Of a stretch of DNA of 64,000 nucleotides, positions 57,654 to 64,000 are shown piece by piece. The stretch spans positions 3,224,001 through 3,288,000 of the forward strand of contig NZ_CP071409.1 in the NCBI RefSeq assembly GCF_022647505.1, given 5' to 3'. Made by a program: the position numbers and the translations under genes. The notes beneath the pieces were generated by a model, which had not been told where the DNA came from, made no database searches, and worked only from the letters and a program-made list of their open reading frames with translations. The DNA is from [Pantoea] beijingensis. Lineage in GTDB: Bacteria; Pseudomonadota; Gammaproteobacteria; Enterobacterales; Enterobacteriaceae. Within the stretch, counting starts at the first letter, position 1. The number at the start of each line of letters is the position of its first letter.

Positions 57654-58244
57654 TCAGGAAGCAGTTTTATCGCGTCGGGCACTTTTGGGACGGAAGGCCG
57701 CAACGATCTCGTCACGCGTTTCAATGTAGGGACCATCCAATAACTGGATGCAGTAAGGCACGCTGGCAAAAATACCGTGAACGCGCGTTTTCCCCTGCTC
57801 ATCCTTTAATCCTTCCAGCGTTTCGGCAATAGATTTAGGCTGGCCGGGCAGGTTGAGAACTAAAGACTGTTTACGAATCACGCCCACCTGGCGCGAAAGT
57901 ATAGCCGTTGGAACGAAATTCAGGCTGATTTGCCGCATTTGTTCGCCGAATCCCGGCATTTCACGGTCAGCAACGGCTAATGTTGCATCTGGTGTCACAT
58001 CACGGCGCGCCGGTCCGGTACCGCCTGTCGTCAGCACCAGGTGGCAGAACATTTCGTCCACCAGTTCGCAAATCGCCTGCTCAATCATAGGCTGTTCATC
58101 GGGAACTAGCCGTTTCTCGATCTCAAAAGGGGTGGCCAGCGCGCGGGTTAGCCAGGCCTCAAGCGCAGGCAATCCCTGATCCTGATAAATACCATTCGAG
58201 GCGCGATCGGAAACGGAAATTAACCCTATACGTAATGTGTTCAT
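57654..58244 (-). CDS. mog: Molybdopterin adenylyltransferase
   Basis: Adenylylates molybdopterin before molybdate insertion in molybdenum cofactor synthesis. The 196 residues (E. coli 195) contain RIGLISVSDRASNGIYQD at the start, the binding-site TTGGTGPARRDVTPDA near 71-86, VGVIRKQSLVLNLPGQPKS near 119-137 and the C-terminal LDGPYIETR. It is followed by the MHS transporter and preceded by a 225-base gap to talB. Confidence 0.96.
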   Translation of the reverse strand: MNTLRIGLISVSDRASNGIYQDQGLPALEAWLTRALATPFEIEKRLVPDEQPMIEQAICELVDEMFCHLVLTTGGTGPARRDVTPDATLAVADREMPGFGEQMRQISLNFVPTAILSRQVGVIRKQSLVLNLPGQPKSIAETLEGLKDEQGKTRVHGIFASVPYCIQLLDGPYIETRDEIVAAFRPKSARRDKTAS

Positions 58245-58258
58245 AATCTGTTCGCTGC

Positions 58259-58447
58259 ATGCTCCCGGCAGAGAACCCGAAGGTAAAGCCGGATTTAAAT
58301 GTGAAAGAGTGGATACGGCAAGGATACTACATTGAGGCGGGAAAGGTTCATAGTCAGGTGATTAAGGTGGTCATCAAGGACGAAGACAAGGCAAATACCC
58401 TACCTTCAGATGATACTGTTTTCAGCACACGACATGACCGTGGCTGA
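58259..58447 (+). CDS. Doubtful small ORF between mog and talB
   Basis: A 62-codon frame from ATG 58259 encodes a peptide with LNVKEWIRQGYYIEAGKVHS in its middle, of protein-like composition, but I do not recognise it. It has no good ribosome site, and its last codons run into the hairpin 3' of talB. It could be a remnant of a larger gene or chance. Convergent to talB and divergent to mog. Confidence 0.2.
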   Translation: MLPAENPKVKPDLNVKEWIRQGYYIEAGKVHSQVIKVVIKDEDKANTLPSDDTVFSTRHDRG

Positions 58448-58462
58448 AAACAGCCACGGTCA
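58435..58462 (-). terminator. Hairpin downstream of talB
   Basis: TGACCGTGGCTG (58435-58446) and CAGCCACGGTCA (58451-58462) form a perfect 12-bp stem with a four-base loop, 8 bases beyond the talB stop at 58470. No T-run follows on the minus strand, so it may act as a 3' stabiliser as well. Confidence 0.7.
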
Positions 58463-58469
58463 AAGAGGG

Positions 58470-59423
58470 TTACAGCAGATCGGCAATCATCTTCTCAAGT
58501 TTACCCTGGTCAACCGCGAAATTGCGGATGCCCTGAGCCAGCTTGTCTACGGCCATTGGGTCCTGGTTATGCTGCCACAAGAACTCAGATTCGGTCATCT
58601 TCGCAGGACGCGCTTTAACTTCACCGGTATAAGACAGTTTGCGCTCTACCGTACCTTCGCTCTCGGCGAGCTCTTTCAGCAAGCCCGGAGAGATGGTCAA
58701 GCGATCGCAACCCGCCAGCTCAAGGATCTCACCAAGATTACGGAAGCTCGCACCCATTACCACGGTTTCATAACCATGTTGTTTGTAGTATTCGTAGATT
58801 TCAGTAACAGAAACCACGCCGGGATCTTCATGTGGCGCATACTCTTTCTTATCGGTATTCGATTTATACCAGTCAAGAATACGACCAACGAAAGGAGAAA
58901 TCAGGAATACACCCGCTTCAGCACAAGCACGCGCCTGAGCAAAAGAGAACAACAGGGTCAGGTTACAGTTAATGCCTTCTTTTTCCAGCTGTTCAGCCGC
59001 GCGGATCCCCTGCCATGTCGAAGCCAGTTTGATCAAAATGCGATCGTTGCTGATGCCCGCATCATTGTAAAGTTTGATCAGGCTGTGAGCCTTCTTGATG
59101 CTGCCTTCCGTGTCGTAAGAAAGACGCGCGTCAACCTCAGTCGAAATACGGCCTGGGATCAACTTAAGGATTTCGAGACCGATATTAACCGCCAGTTTGT
59201 CGGCAGTTAATTCAATTTGCTCTGCCTTATCGCTGCTCTGATCGCGCGCCCATGCAATCGCTTCATCGATCAGTTTGCGGTATTCAGGGATTTGCGCGGC
59301 GTTAAGGATCAGGGAAGGGTTCGTGGTAGCATCCTGGGGTTTATAGAGCTGCATCGCCGCGATATCACCAGTATCGGCGACTACGGTAGTCAGCTGACGT
59401 AAAGCAGTAAGTTTGTCCGTCAT
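58470..59423 (-). CDS. talB: Transaldolase B
   Basis: Transfers dihydroxyacetone between sugar phosphates in the pentose phosphate pathway. The 317 residues equal E. coli TalB. Schiff-base Lys132 lies in [13 protein letters not shown], the catalytic Asp17 in [11 protein letters not shown], and the ATTNPSL block at about 33-39. Its ATG is only about 26 bases from a single palindromic repeat element at 59449-59573, which therefore lies in its leader or promoter region. Confidence 0.98.
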   Translation of the reverse strand: MTDKLTALRQLTTVVADTGDIAAMQLYKPQDATTNPSLILNAAQIPEYRKLIDEAIAWARDQSSDKAEQIELTADKLAVNIGLEILKLIPGRISTEVDARLSYDTEGSIKKAHSLIKLYNDAGISNDRILIKLASTWQGIRAAEQLEKEGINCNLTLLFSFAQARACAEAGVFLISPFVGRILDWYKSNTDKKEYAPHEDPGVVSVTEIYEYYKQHGYETVVMGASFRNLGEILELAGCDRLTISPGLLKELAESEGTVERKLSYTGEVKARPAKMTESEFLWQHNQDPMAVDKLAQGIRNFAVDQGKLEKMIADLL

Positions 59424-59448
59424 GTTTTCGTTCTCATCAAGGTTAGAC

Positions 59449-59573
59449 TATACCCTAAATAATTCAGGTTGCAGGGCAACGGCAACCCCAGCGTTCTCCG
59501 GAAGCTTATGGTTGATAAGTCACCGGAACGATTGCACGCAGCCAAAACTGTAACTTGAAATACGGCAGGTATA
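59449..59573. repeat. Solo copy of the palindromic dispersed repeat (MITE-like, 125 bp)
   Basis: Begins TATACCCTAAATAATTC and ends GGCAGGTATA; the terminal parts GGTTGCAG (near 59468) and CTGTAACTTGAAATA (near 59549) are imperfect inverted repeats. An inner AAGCTTA/TAAG stem with CCGG arms corresponds to the core of the 123-bp array unit. It matches a repeat I recall as common in intergenic regions of Serratia, Yersinia and Erwinia. Located just upstream of talB. Confidence 0.85.
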
Positions 59574-59871
59574 TATCAGGGTTTAAAAAGTCTGTTGCGA
59601 TAATATCACGCGCAACTTAGCGTGCAAGGGAAGCTTTGGCCGTTTCCATCGCTCAGACAAATAGTAATGATTTGCCTAACCTGCTGGCTTTTTTGCTACA
59701 GTAAGCAGATTAAAAATAGTCGGCATTCCCCTGATCTCCTCTTATTACAATGCATTGTGCGATCCCGCCATCGCAGGTACAGCAACATGCTGGGAAAGTG
59801 TCGTAAAAGCGGTCTGCCGTTTGTGTCAGGGATGCAGAAGATGAATGGCGGTTCAGACAAAGGAATACTCG
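59574..59871. other. Gap between the solo repeat and yaaA
   Basis: No gene is supported; a frame of 91 codons at 59622 lacks ribosome-site and homology support. The yaaJ gene found near here in E. coli is absent. The yaaA promoter should lie in this interval, and an AAGGA ribosome site precedes its ATG. Confidence 0.5.
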
Positions 59872-60648
59872 ATGTTGATGATTATCTCTCCGGCTAAAAC
59901 GCTGGATTTTGAAAGCCCACTGGCAACAAAACAGTTCACGCAACCCGCGCTGTTAGAAAAATCACAACAGCTTATTTCCATTGCCCGCGACCTTACCCCA
60001 GCACAAATTAGCACTCTAATGCACATCAGTGACAAACTGGCACTGCTCAACGCGGAACGTTTTAACGACTGGACCCTCCCCTTTTCGCCAGACAATGCCC
60101 GCCAGGCAATATTGGCATTTAAAGGTGACGTTTATACCGGGTTACAGGCTGAGCGTTTTAGTGAGGAGGATTTCAGTTTTGCGCAGCAGCATCTGCGTAT
60201 GCTTTCCGGTTTGTATGGCCTGCTGCGCCCGCTGGATTTGATGCAGCCATACCGTCTGGAAATGGGGATTAAATTATCCCATCCTGCCGGAAGCGATCTT
60301 TATAGCTTTTGGGGCGACACGCTGACGGAAATGTTGAATAAGGCGCTGACCGAACAAGGGGATGATGTCCTGCTTAACCTGGCATCCGACGAGTACTTTA
60401 AAGCAGTGAAGCCGAAGAAACTGAATGCTCGTCTGATTAAACCGGTTTTTCTGGATGAAAAAAATGGCAAATTTAAGGTGATAAGCTTTTACGCAAAAAA
60501 AGCGCGTGGCTTAATGAGTCGCTATATTATTCTAAATCGTCTGAAAGAGCCGGCGCACCTCAAAAAGTTCGATCTTGAAGGCTACGCTTATTCCGCGCAA
60601 GAGAGTACGGAAAGTGAATGGGTGTTTAAACGCCCTGAACAGCACTAA
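59872..60648 (+). CDS. yaaA: Peroxide stress resistance protein YaaA
   Basis: YaaA/DUF328 protein that lowers free intracellular iron under hydrogen peroxide stress in E. coli (OxyR regulon) and binds DNA. From ATG 59872 ([12 protein letters not shown]) it has 258 residues, matching E. coli. Conserved are [50 protein letters not shown] and the end [15 protein letters not shown] longer frame from 59845 is rejected. It converges on thrC in E. coli; here the chaperone/effector insertion lies between them. Confidence 0.95.
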   Translation: MLMIISPAKTLDFESPLATKQFTQPALLEKSQQLISIARDLTPAQISTLMHISDKLALLNAERFNDWTLPFSPDNARQAILAFKGDVYTGLQAERFSEEDFSFAQQHLRMLSGLYGLLRPLDLMQPYRLEMGIKLSHPAGSDLYSFWGDTLTEMLNKALTEQGDDVLLNLASDEYFKAVKPKKLNARLIKPVFLDEKNGKFKVISFYAKKARGLMSRYIILNRLKEPAHLKKFDLEGYAYSAQESTESEWVFKRPEQH

Positions 60649-60873
60649 TCAGTCTAAGCGCTGAATAAAGGTTCCAGATGGCGGTGAGCGACGTGCAAAC
60701 CGTCATAAGTCTCACCAATAACATCTTCGTTATCATATTGATTTAAATTTTTTTTATTTTCGCTTACCGCCTGGTCCATATGAAAATCATATAACTTCAT
60801 TACATGCCGAACTTTCTCCACCAGATCACTACACAATATTAATACGTCATGGAACGGAGAAAAGGAGTTGGCT

Positions 60874-61845
60874 ATGCATCGGCAGCGTATCAATCAAACA
60901 CTCAATCCGATAGAACAAAGGATTAATCGACTTATTCCACCCGCGCTGGAGAATCCTCTGCCGCCACAGGCAAAAAAGGGGTTACACGAAGCCGCATTAC
61001 GCTATGGCGCCAGCAGTGCGCAAGCGTCGCTTTTCTCCGCAGAGGGACGTATAACACTTGACGCAATTACGGTAACCATGGTCTGCCTGCGTAGCGAACC
61101 GGTACCCTTCTGGTTGCTTATTGGCTATTTGCCTCCCCCCCAGGCACTACACCTTGCCGTCTGGCATCACGCCTTGCTGCGCAGTAATGAGGTGTCGATG
61201 GCGATGAATGGCAGCAGCTTCGGCATTGATCAAGCGGGCAACGCTATCTTGACCAAACCGTTATTATTTAATTCTCCAGAAGATATTGATGAACTTGCCA
61301 CCTGTTTAAACGATTTTAATACATTAGCATCAAGCCTCATTGATTTACTCCTCTCTCTTAAAGCGCCCGAAGTTCACGCCAGTCCCGTCCCAACAGCCAG
61401 TGAGCAGACGGGGGAAGCCATCCAACTGGCACAGAAACAGATGCACAAAACCTGGCATAATCCCTTAATGGTGCAGCTATGTGAAGAGCTGGGCCCCGCA
61501 GCCAGACTCAGCGTACTGCATGATTTTCTCTGTGTCATTGACCTTCCTGAGCGACAAATTACCCTAATCGGTGATGGTGATGAACGTCATCTTCTGGTTG
61601 CCACGCCAGTACATCAGCGATTTAGTGAAGAAAAAATGCATGTGGGACTGCTGCGAGCTAACAGTGAATTAATGCCGCTATCGCACTGCGCCTTTTCCCT
61701 CTCCTCTGCAGGCATCAGTTTACTTTCCCGTCAGAATAGCGATGGACAGAGCTCCGCCGAGCTGGCCAGCTGGCTGGCCGACTTTGTGACGCTGGCAACA
61801 GCTTGCGATCTCCCTCCCCCCGCCGCGCCGACAAATACGAGGTAA
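60874..61845 (+). CDS. Candidate type III secretion chaperone with two CesT-like domains
   Basis: Not recognised by name. ATG 60874 is chosen as it is six bases after AAGGAG (60862-60867), giving 323 residues. The chain looks like two tandem class I (CesT/Tir-type) chaperone domains: about residues 35-165 (LHEAALRYGASSAQASLF to LASSLIDLLLSL) and about 205-310 (MVQLCEELG to WLADFVTLAT), each with the helix, three-strand, helix order and an acidic, Leu-rich surface. Such domains are usually about 130 residues alone; a fused pair is unusual. It is six bases ahead of the effector gene. No hrp box is visible upstream. The overall call is inference from pattern. Confidence 0.62.
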   Translation: MHRQRINQTLNPIEQRINRLIPPALENPLPPQAKKGLHEAALRYGASSAQASLFSAEGRITLDAITVTMVCLRSEPVPFWLLIGYLPPPQALHLAVWHHALLRSNEVSMAMNGSSFGIDQAGNAILTKPLLFNSPEDIDELATCLNDFNTLASSLIDLLLSLKAPEVHASPVPTASEQTGEAIQLAQKQMHKTWHNPLMVQLCEELGPAARLSVLHDFLCVIDLPERQITLIGDGDERHLLVATPVHQRFSEEKMHVGLLRANSELMPLSHCAFSLSSAGISLLSRQNSDGQSSAELASWLADFVTLATACDLPPPAAPTNTR

Positions 61846-61851
61846 TCATTC

Positions 61852-63264
61852 ATGAGCAACTCTGTTAATCGTTCCGAATTTATCCCGATGCCGTCGTTAA
61901 GCCTGACGCATTTACATGGGGATATAGAGAGTGGACCACTCCCTGCTCCAGCGAGTCGCGCGGCTCGGGTCGCTGGTGAGGCAGCACATCTTTTATCTCA
62001 GTTACCCAGCGGCCTCCGCACCACCGCCTCTATGACCATGAAGGGTATGGCACAGGCCGGCAACGCAACGCTCAGCGGGGCGAAAACGGCAGGAAATTCA
62101 CTGGGGAAATTTGTTGGTGCACCGTTACAAAACCGCGCGTGGGGCGCAATAGCCGGCCACGCTCTACAGCAGATGATAACTTGCGGCGGCCCAACGCTAC
62201 TACGTGAGGAAGCATTTATCGAGGCTTACAACCTCATGTTGCCACACCTGACACAAAAAAGTCCGGCGGCAGCGGTCACCCTCCAGATGTGCATTTCTGC
62301 CGCCAGCATCGCCGCGCATTATGCCGTGCGCGAACCGCGAATAGAGAGAGACCCGCAAGGCAATCAGGTAGCCGTGAGAGGACATTTTGGTCTGAGTCCG
62401 GAACACGCGGATGTACTACGACGTGATAAACCGCAAGAGTGGGACGCCAATGTCGAGACGCAACGCACTAACTCACAGCGGGTTACCGGCCAGCAAATTA
62501 CGGCAGAGTTAATCAATACTGGATTATCGCTGGCGGGAGCAATCAGCGGCAATCATGGTTTGACCACACGCATTCTCAGCTCACAAATACGTAATACGCT
62601 GTATGCCGCCTCACGTGAGTCATTGCAGGCAAGCCTCAGCCTGACCGGCTCTTCGCAGGGTAAAGCCACATTTGGCGTTAATGATGCGCATATGTCGATC
62701 AATGCCGCCTGGTATACCGCCATGACCTTGACGATGGGGCTGATGCAGGATGCGCTTATCCATTCAGCATTGCCGAAAGGCTATTCCGTGTCCGGCCCCG
62801 AGTTACGTGACGCCGACGGGCAATTATTAAAAGGAAAAGAGTTGCATCAGTTAGGCCTGGTGGTATCCGGAGTCCGCCTGACATGTAACACGATGATTGA
62901 AACCGTCGATGCATTTCTCGGCAAGCACTACGACACTAAACAGTCAGGTGACACCCAAAAATTCTCCGCCTCACTGCCGTTAAAGGATTACGGCCGCCTG
63001 CTGGATCACTCTGTCGCACGCCTTAGCTGGAATAATTTCGCTAACGGCACCACGCTGGCCGCGCAGCAAATTGCAAGTCGTATAACAGACGGACATGTTC
63101 CCTCCGCCCTGCAAAGCTTATTGGGCAATGCCGGCAGCGCCGCCGCATTCGGTTTGACATATAAGATGGTCAACCAAACTTATCAGTCCCATGCAAAAGT
63201 ACGTGCTGCCGTTGAGCAAGATGCGAAACAACAATCATTTATTGATATGGAATCCCGAGCATGA
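61852..63264 (+). CDS. Candidate type III effector paired with the upstream chaperone
   Basis: A 470-residue protein of unknown family. No Sec signal is seen; the N-terminal 40 residues are Ser/Asn/Pro-rich, as in type III signals. It is rich in Ala, Ser, Thr and Gly with long helical, weakly hydrophobic stretches (about 100-165, 220-260 and 285-305), suggesting a helical bundle that could contact membranes. Gene order (chaperone, then effector) and six-base spacing support translational coupling and a cognate pair. It is inserted between yaaA and thrC. I see no catalytic motif. It could be a translocated toxin or an adaptor. Moderate confidence that it is secreted. Confidence 0.58.
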   Translation: MSNSVNRSEFIPMPSLSLTHLHGDIESGPLPAPASRAARVAGEAAHLLSQLPSGLRTTASMTMKGMAQAGNATLSGAKTAGNSLGKFVGAPLQNRAWGAIAGHALQQMITCGGPTLLREEAFIEAYNLMLPHLTQKSPAAAVTLQMCISAASIAAHYAVREPRIERDPQGNQVAVRGHFGLSPEHADVLRRDKPQEWDANVETQRTNSQRVTGQQITAELINTGLSLAGAISGNHGLTTRILSSQIRNTLYAASRESLQASLSLTGSSQGKATFGVNDAHMSINAAWYTAMTLTMGLMQDALIHSALPKGYSVSGPELRDADGQLLKGKELHQLGLVVSGVRLTCNTMIETVDAFLGKHYDTKQSGDTQKFSASLPLKDYGRLLDHSVARLSWNNFANGTTLAAQQIASRITDGHVPSALQSLLGNAGSAAAFGLTYKMVNQTYQSHAKVRAAVEQDAKQQSFIDMESRA

Positions 63265-63330
63265 GCTGAACCCGCGTATAAATGAGTCATCTGCCTCCTC
63301 GCACCATTGACGGCGCCTGGGAGGAGAGAA

Positions 63331-63361
63331 ATCCCCGCCGAAGCTGGCGGGGATGAGAGGC
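63331..63361. terminator. Hairpin between the effector gene and thrC
   Basis: ATCCCCGCC (63331-63339) and GGCGGGGAT (63346-63354) form a perfect 9-bp stem with a six-base loop, between the convergent stops at 63264 and 63362. On the minus strand it is followed by TTTCTC. It likely terminates thrC, and possibly the effector transcript too. Confidence 0.75.
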
Positions 63362-64000
63362 TTACTGATTCAGTAAAAACGCGCGCAGACTGGCAAATTC
63401 AGGCTGCATATAATGCGACAGCAGCGGCAACTCAGCGCGTTCCGCCAACGCATCAGGCAACGGCAGTGTCTGTTCCAGAATCTCTTCCACGCTCTCTTTG
63501 AACTTCGCCGGATGCGCCGTTCCCAGGAATAAACCAAACTCACCATCCTGTAGTTGATCGCGTAACAGACGATACGCAATCGCGGCATGCGGCTCAGAGA
63601 TATACCCCAGTTCGGCCAATTCACGCATTGAAGCCCGAGTGGTTTCATCATCTACGGCACCATATCCTAACTCATTGAGACGCCAGGTTTTGCGACGAAA
63701 CAGTTCTTCCACACGCGGCCAGTTGTTCGGCTGGCTGACATCCATCGCATTTGACAATGTTGATACCGTCGCATGCGGCTGCCATTCACCGTTAACCAGA
63801 AAGCGTGGAACCGTATCGTTAGCATTGGTCGCTGCGATGAAACGCTTCACGGGTAAGCCAAGGGACTTCGCCAGCAGCCCAGCCGTTAAGTCACCGAAGT
63901 TTCCGCTGGGCACGGAAACCACGAGTTGGTTACGCTTCTCCTGCGGCAATTGTGCAACAGCTTCAAAGTAGTAGCAGATTTGTGCCAGCAGACGGCTGAT
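63362..64000 (-). CDS. thrC: Threonine synthase (5' part beyond window)
   Basis: PLP enzyme making threonine from homoserine phosphate, last step of the thrABC operon. Only the C-terminal 212 residues are in the window; the frame is open to the right edge. Recognisable are SRLLAQICYYFEAVAQLP, VVSVPSGNFGDLTAGL (the phosphate-binding Gly-rich loop of PLP), SNAMDVSQPNNWPR and GTAHPAKFKESVE. The full enzyme is about 428 residues. It is the right-hand core flank of the second accessory insertion. Confidence 0.97.
   Translation of the reverse strand: MSRLLAQICYYFEAVAQLPQEKRNQLVVSVPSGNFGDLTAGLLAKSLGLPVKRFIAATNANDTVPRFLVNGEWQPHATVSTLSNAMDVSQPNNWPRVEELFRRKTWRLNELGYGAVDDETTRASMRELAELGYISEPHAAIAYRLLRDQLQDGEFGLFLGTAHPAKFKESVEEILEQTLPLPDALAERAELPLLSHYMQPEFASLRAFLLNQ

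Noticed and set aside
59622..59897. 91-codon frame before yaaA
   Set aside because: It runs into the yaaA start in another frame and has no homology or ribosome-site support.
60649..60873. A hrp box for the chaperone/effector pair
   Set aside because: GGAACGG at 60851 and CCACCAGA near 60819 are not in the required order and spacing, and GGTTCC at 60670 has no partner on the minus strand.
60654..60893. A minus-strand frame of 79 codons between yaaA and the chaperone gene, with a protein-like peptide
   Set aside because: It overlaps the well-supported ribosome site and start of the chaperone gene, has no clear ribosome site of its own, and the peptide is not recognised.

Overview
This is a 64 kb piece of a gammaproteobacterial chromosome of the order Enterobacterales, most likely Erwiniaceae (Erwinia or a close relative). 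The backbone follows the E. coli thr-to-leu map in reverse (leuABCD, setA, sgrS/sgrR, thiBPQ, yabI, polB, rapA, rluA, djlA, lptD-surA-pdxA-rsmA-apaG-apaH, folA, carAB, dapB, rihC, ispH-fkpB-lspA-ileS-ribF, rpsT, nhaA, dnaKJ, mog, talB, yaaA, thrC), and most proteins align almost end to end with their E. coli counterparts from memory. Genes found here in E. coli but absent include araBADC, the cai/fix and kef genes, nhaR and yaaJ. The plant-associated lifestyle is inferred from a perfect HrpL-type hrp box and type III secretion genes.

Layout. 1-4340: leucine biosynthesis operon (leuA runs in from the left). 4393-5087: a 124-bp tandem repeat array between the convergent leuD and setA. 5103-8244: setA, an SgrS small RNA without a recognisable sgrT, and sgrR (sugar-phosphate stress). 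8283-11856: thiBPQ thiamine uptake operon behind a TPP riboswitch whose P3 loop carries about 170 nt of foreign repeat DNA. 11884-19063: yabI, polB (with a LexA-like box), rapA, rluA. 19460-24893: first accessory insertion, with a GDSL-esterase autotransporter and a 1075-residue candidate type III effector with a hrp box and a PLP-enzyme-like core. 24983-32979: djlA and the envelope/cofactor/ribosome operon lptD-surA-pdxA-rsmA-apaG-apaH. 33052-36786: folA, an RhtC/LysE-type exporter, and an epimerase plus sugar-porter pair. 37043-44906: carAB, dapB, rihC, ispH, followed by fkpB, lspA, ileS and ribF up to 49767. 49898-50752: a second tandem array (123-bp units) between the divergent ribF and rpsT. 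50944-59423: rpsT, nhaA, dnaJ, dnaK, an MHS-family transporter, mog, talB. 59449-59573: a single dispersed copy of the array repeat directly upstream of talB. 59872-64000: yaaA, a second accessory insertion (double-domain type III chaperone plus candidate effector), and the 3' half of thrC.

How it fits together. The backbone is housekeeping: amino-acid, pyrimidine, isoprenoid and flavin synthesis, outer-membrane assembly, chaperones and translation. Both virulence-type insertions and one repeat array sit at 3'-to-3' junctions of convergent core genes, where insertion disrupts least. Three repeat loci (two arrays and one solo element) appear to be one family of about 123-125 bp palindromic elements; a different repeat of about 120 bp has entered the thiamine riboswitch. 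The most novel items are the PLP-fold effector, the chaperone/effector pair next to thrC, and the expanded riboswitch. Protein identities rest on remembered homologues and visible motifs, not on searches.
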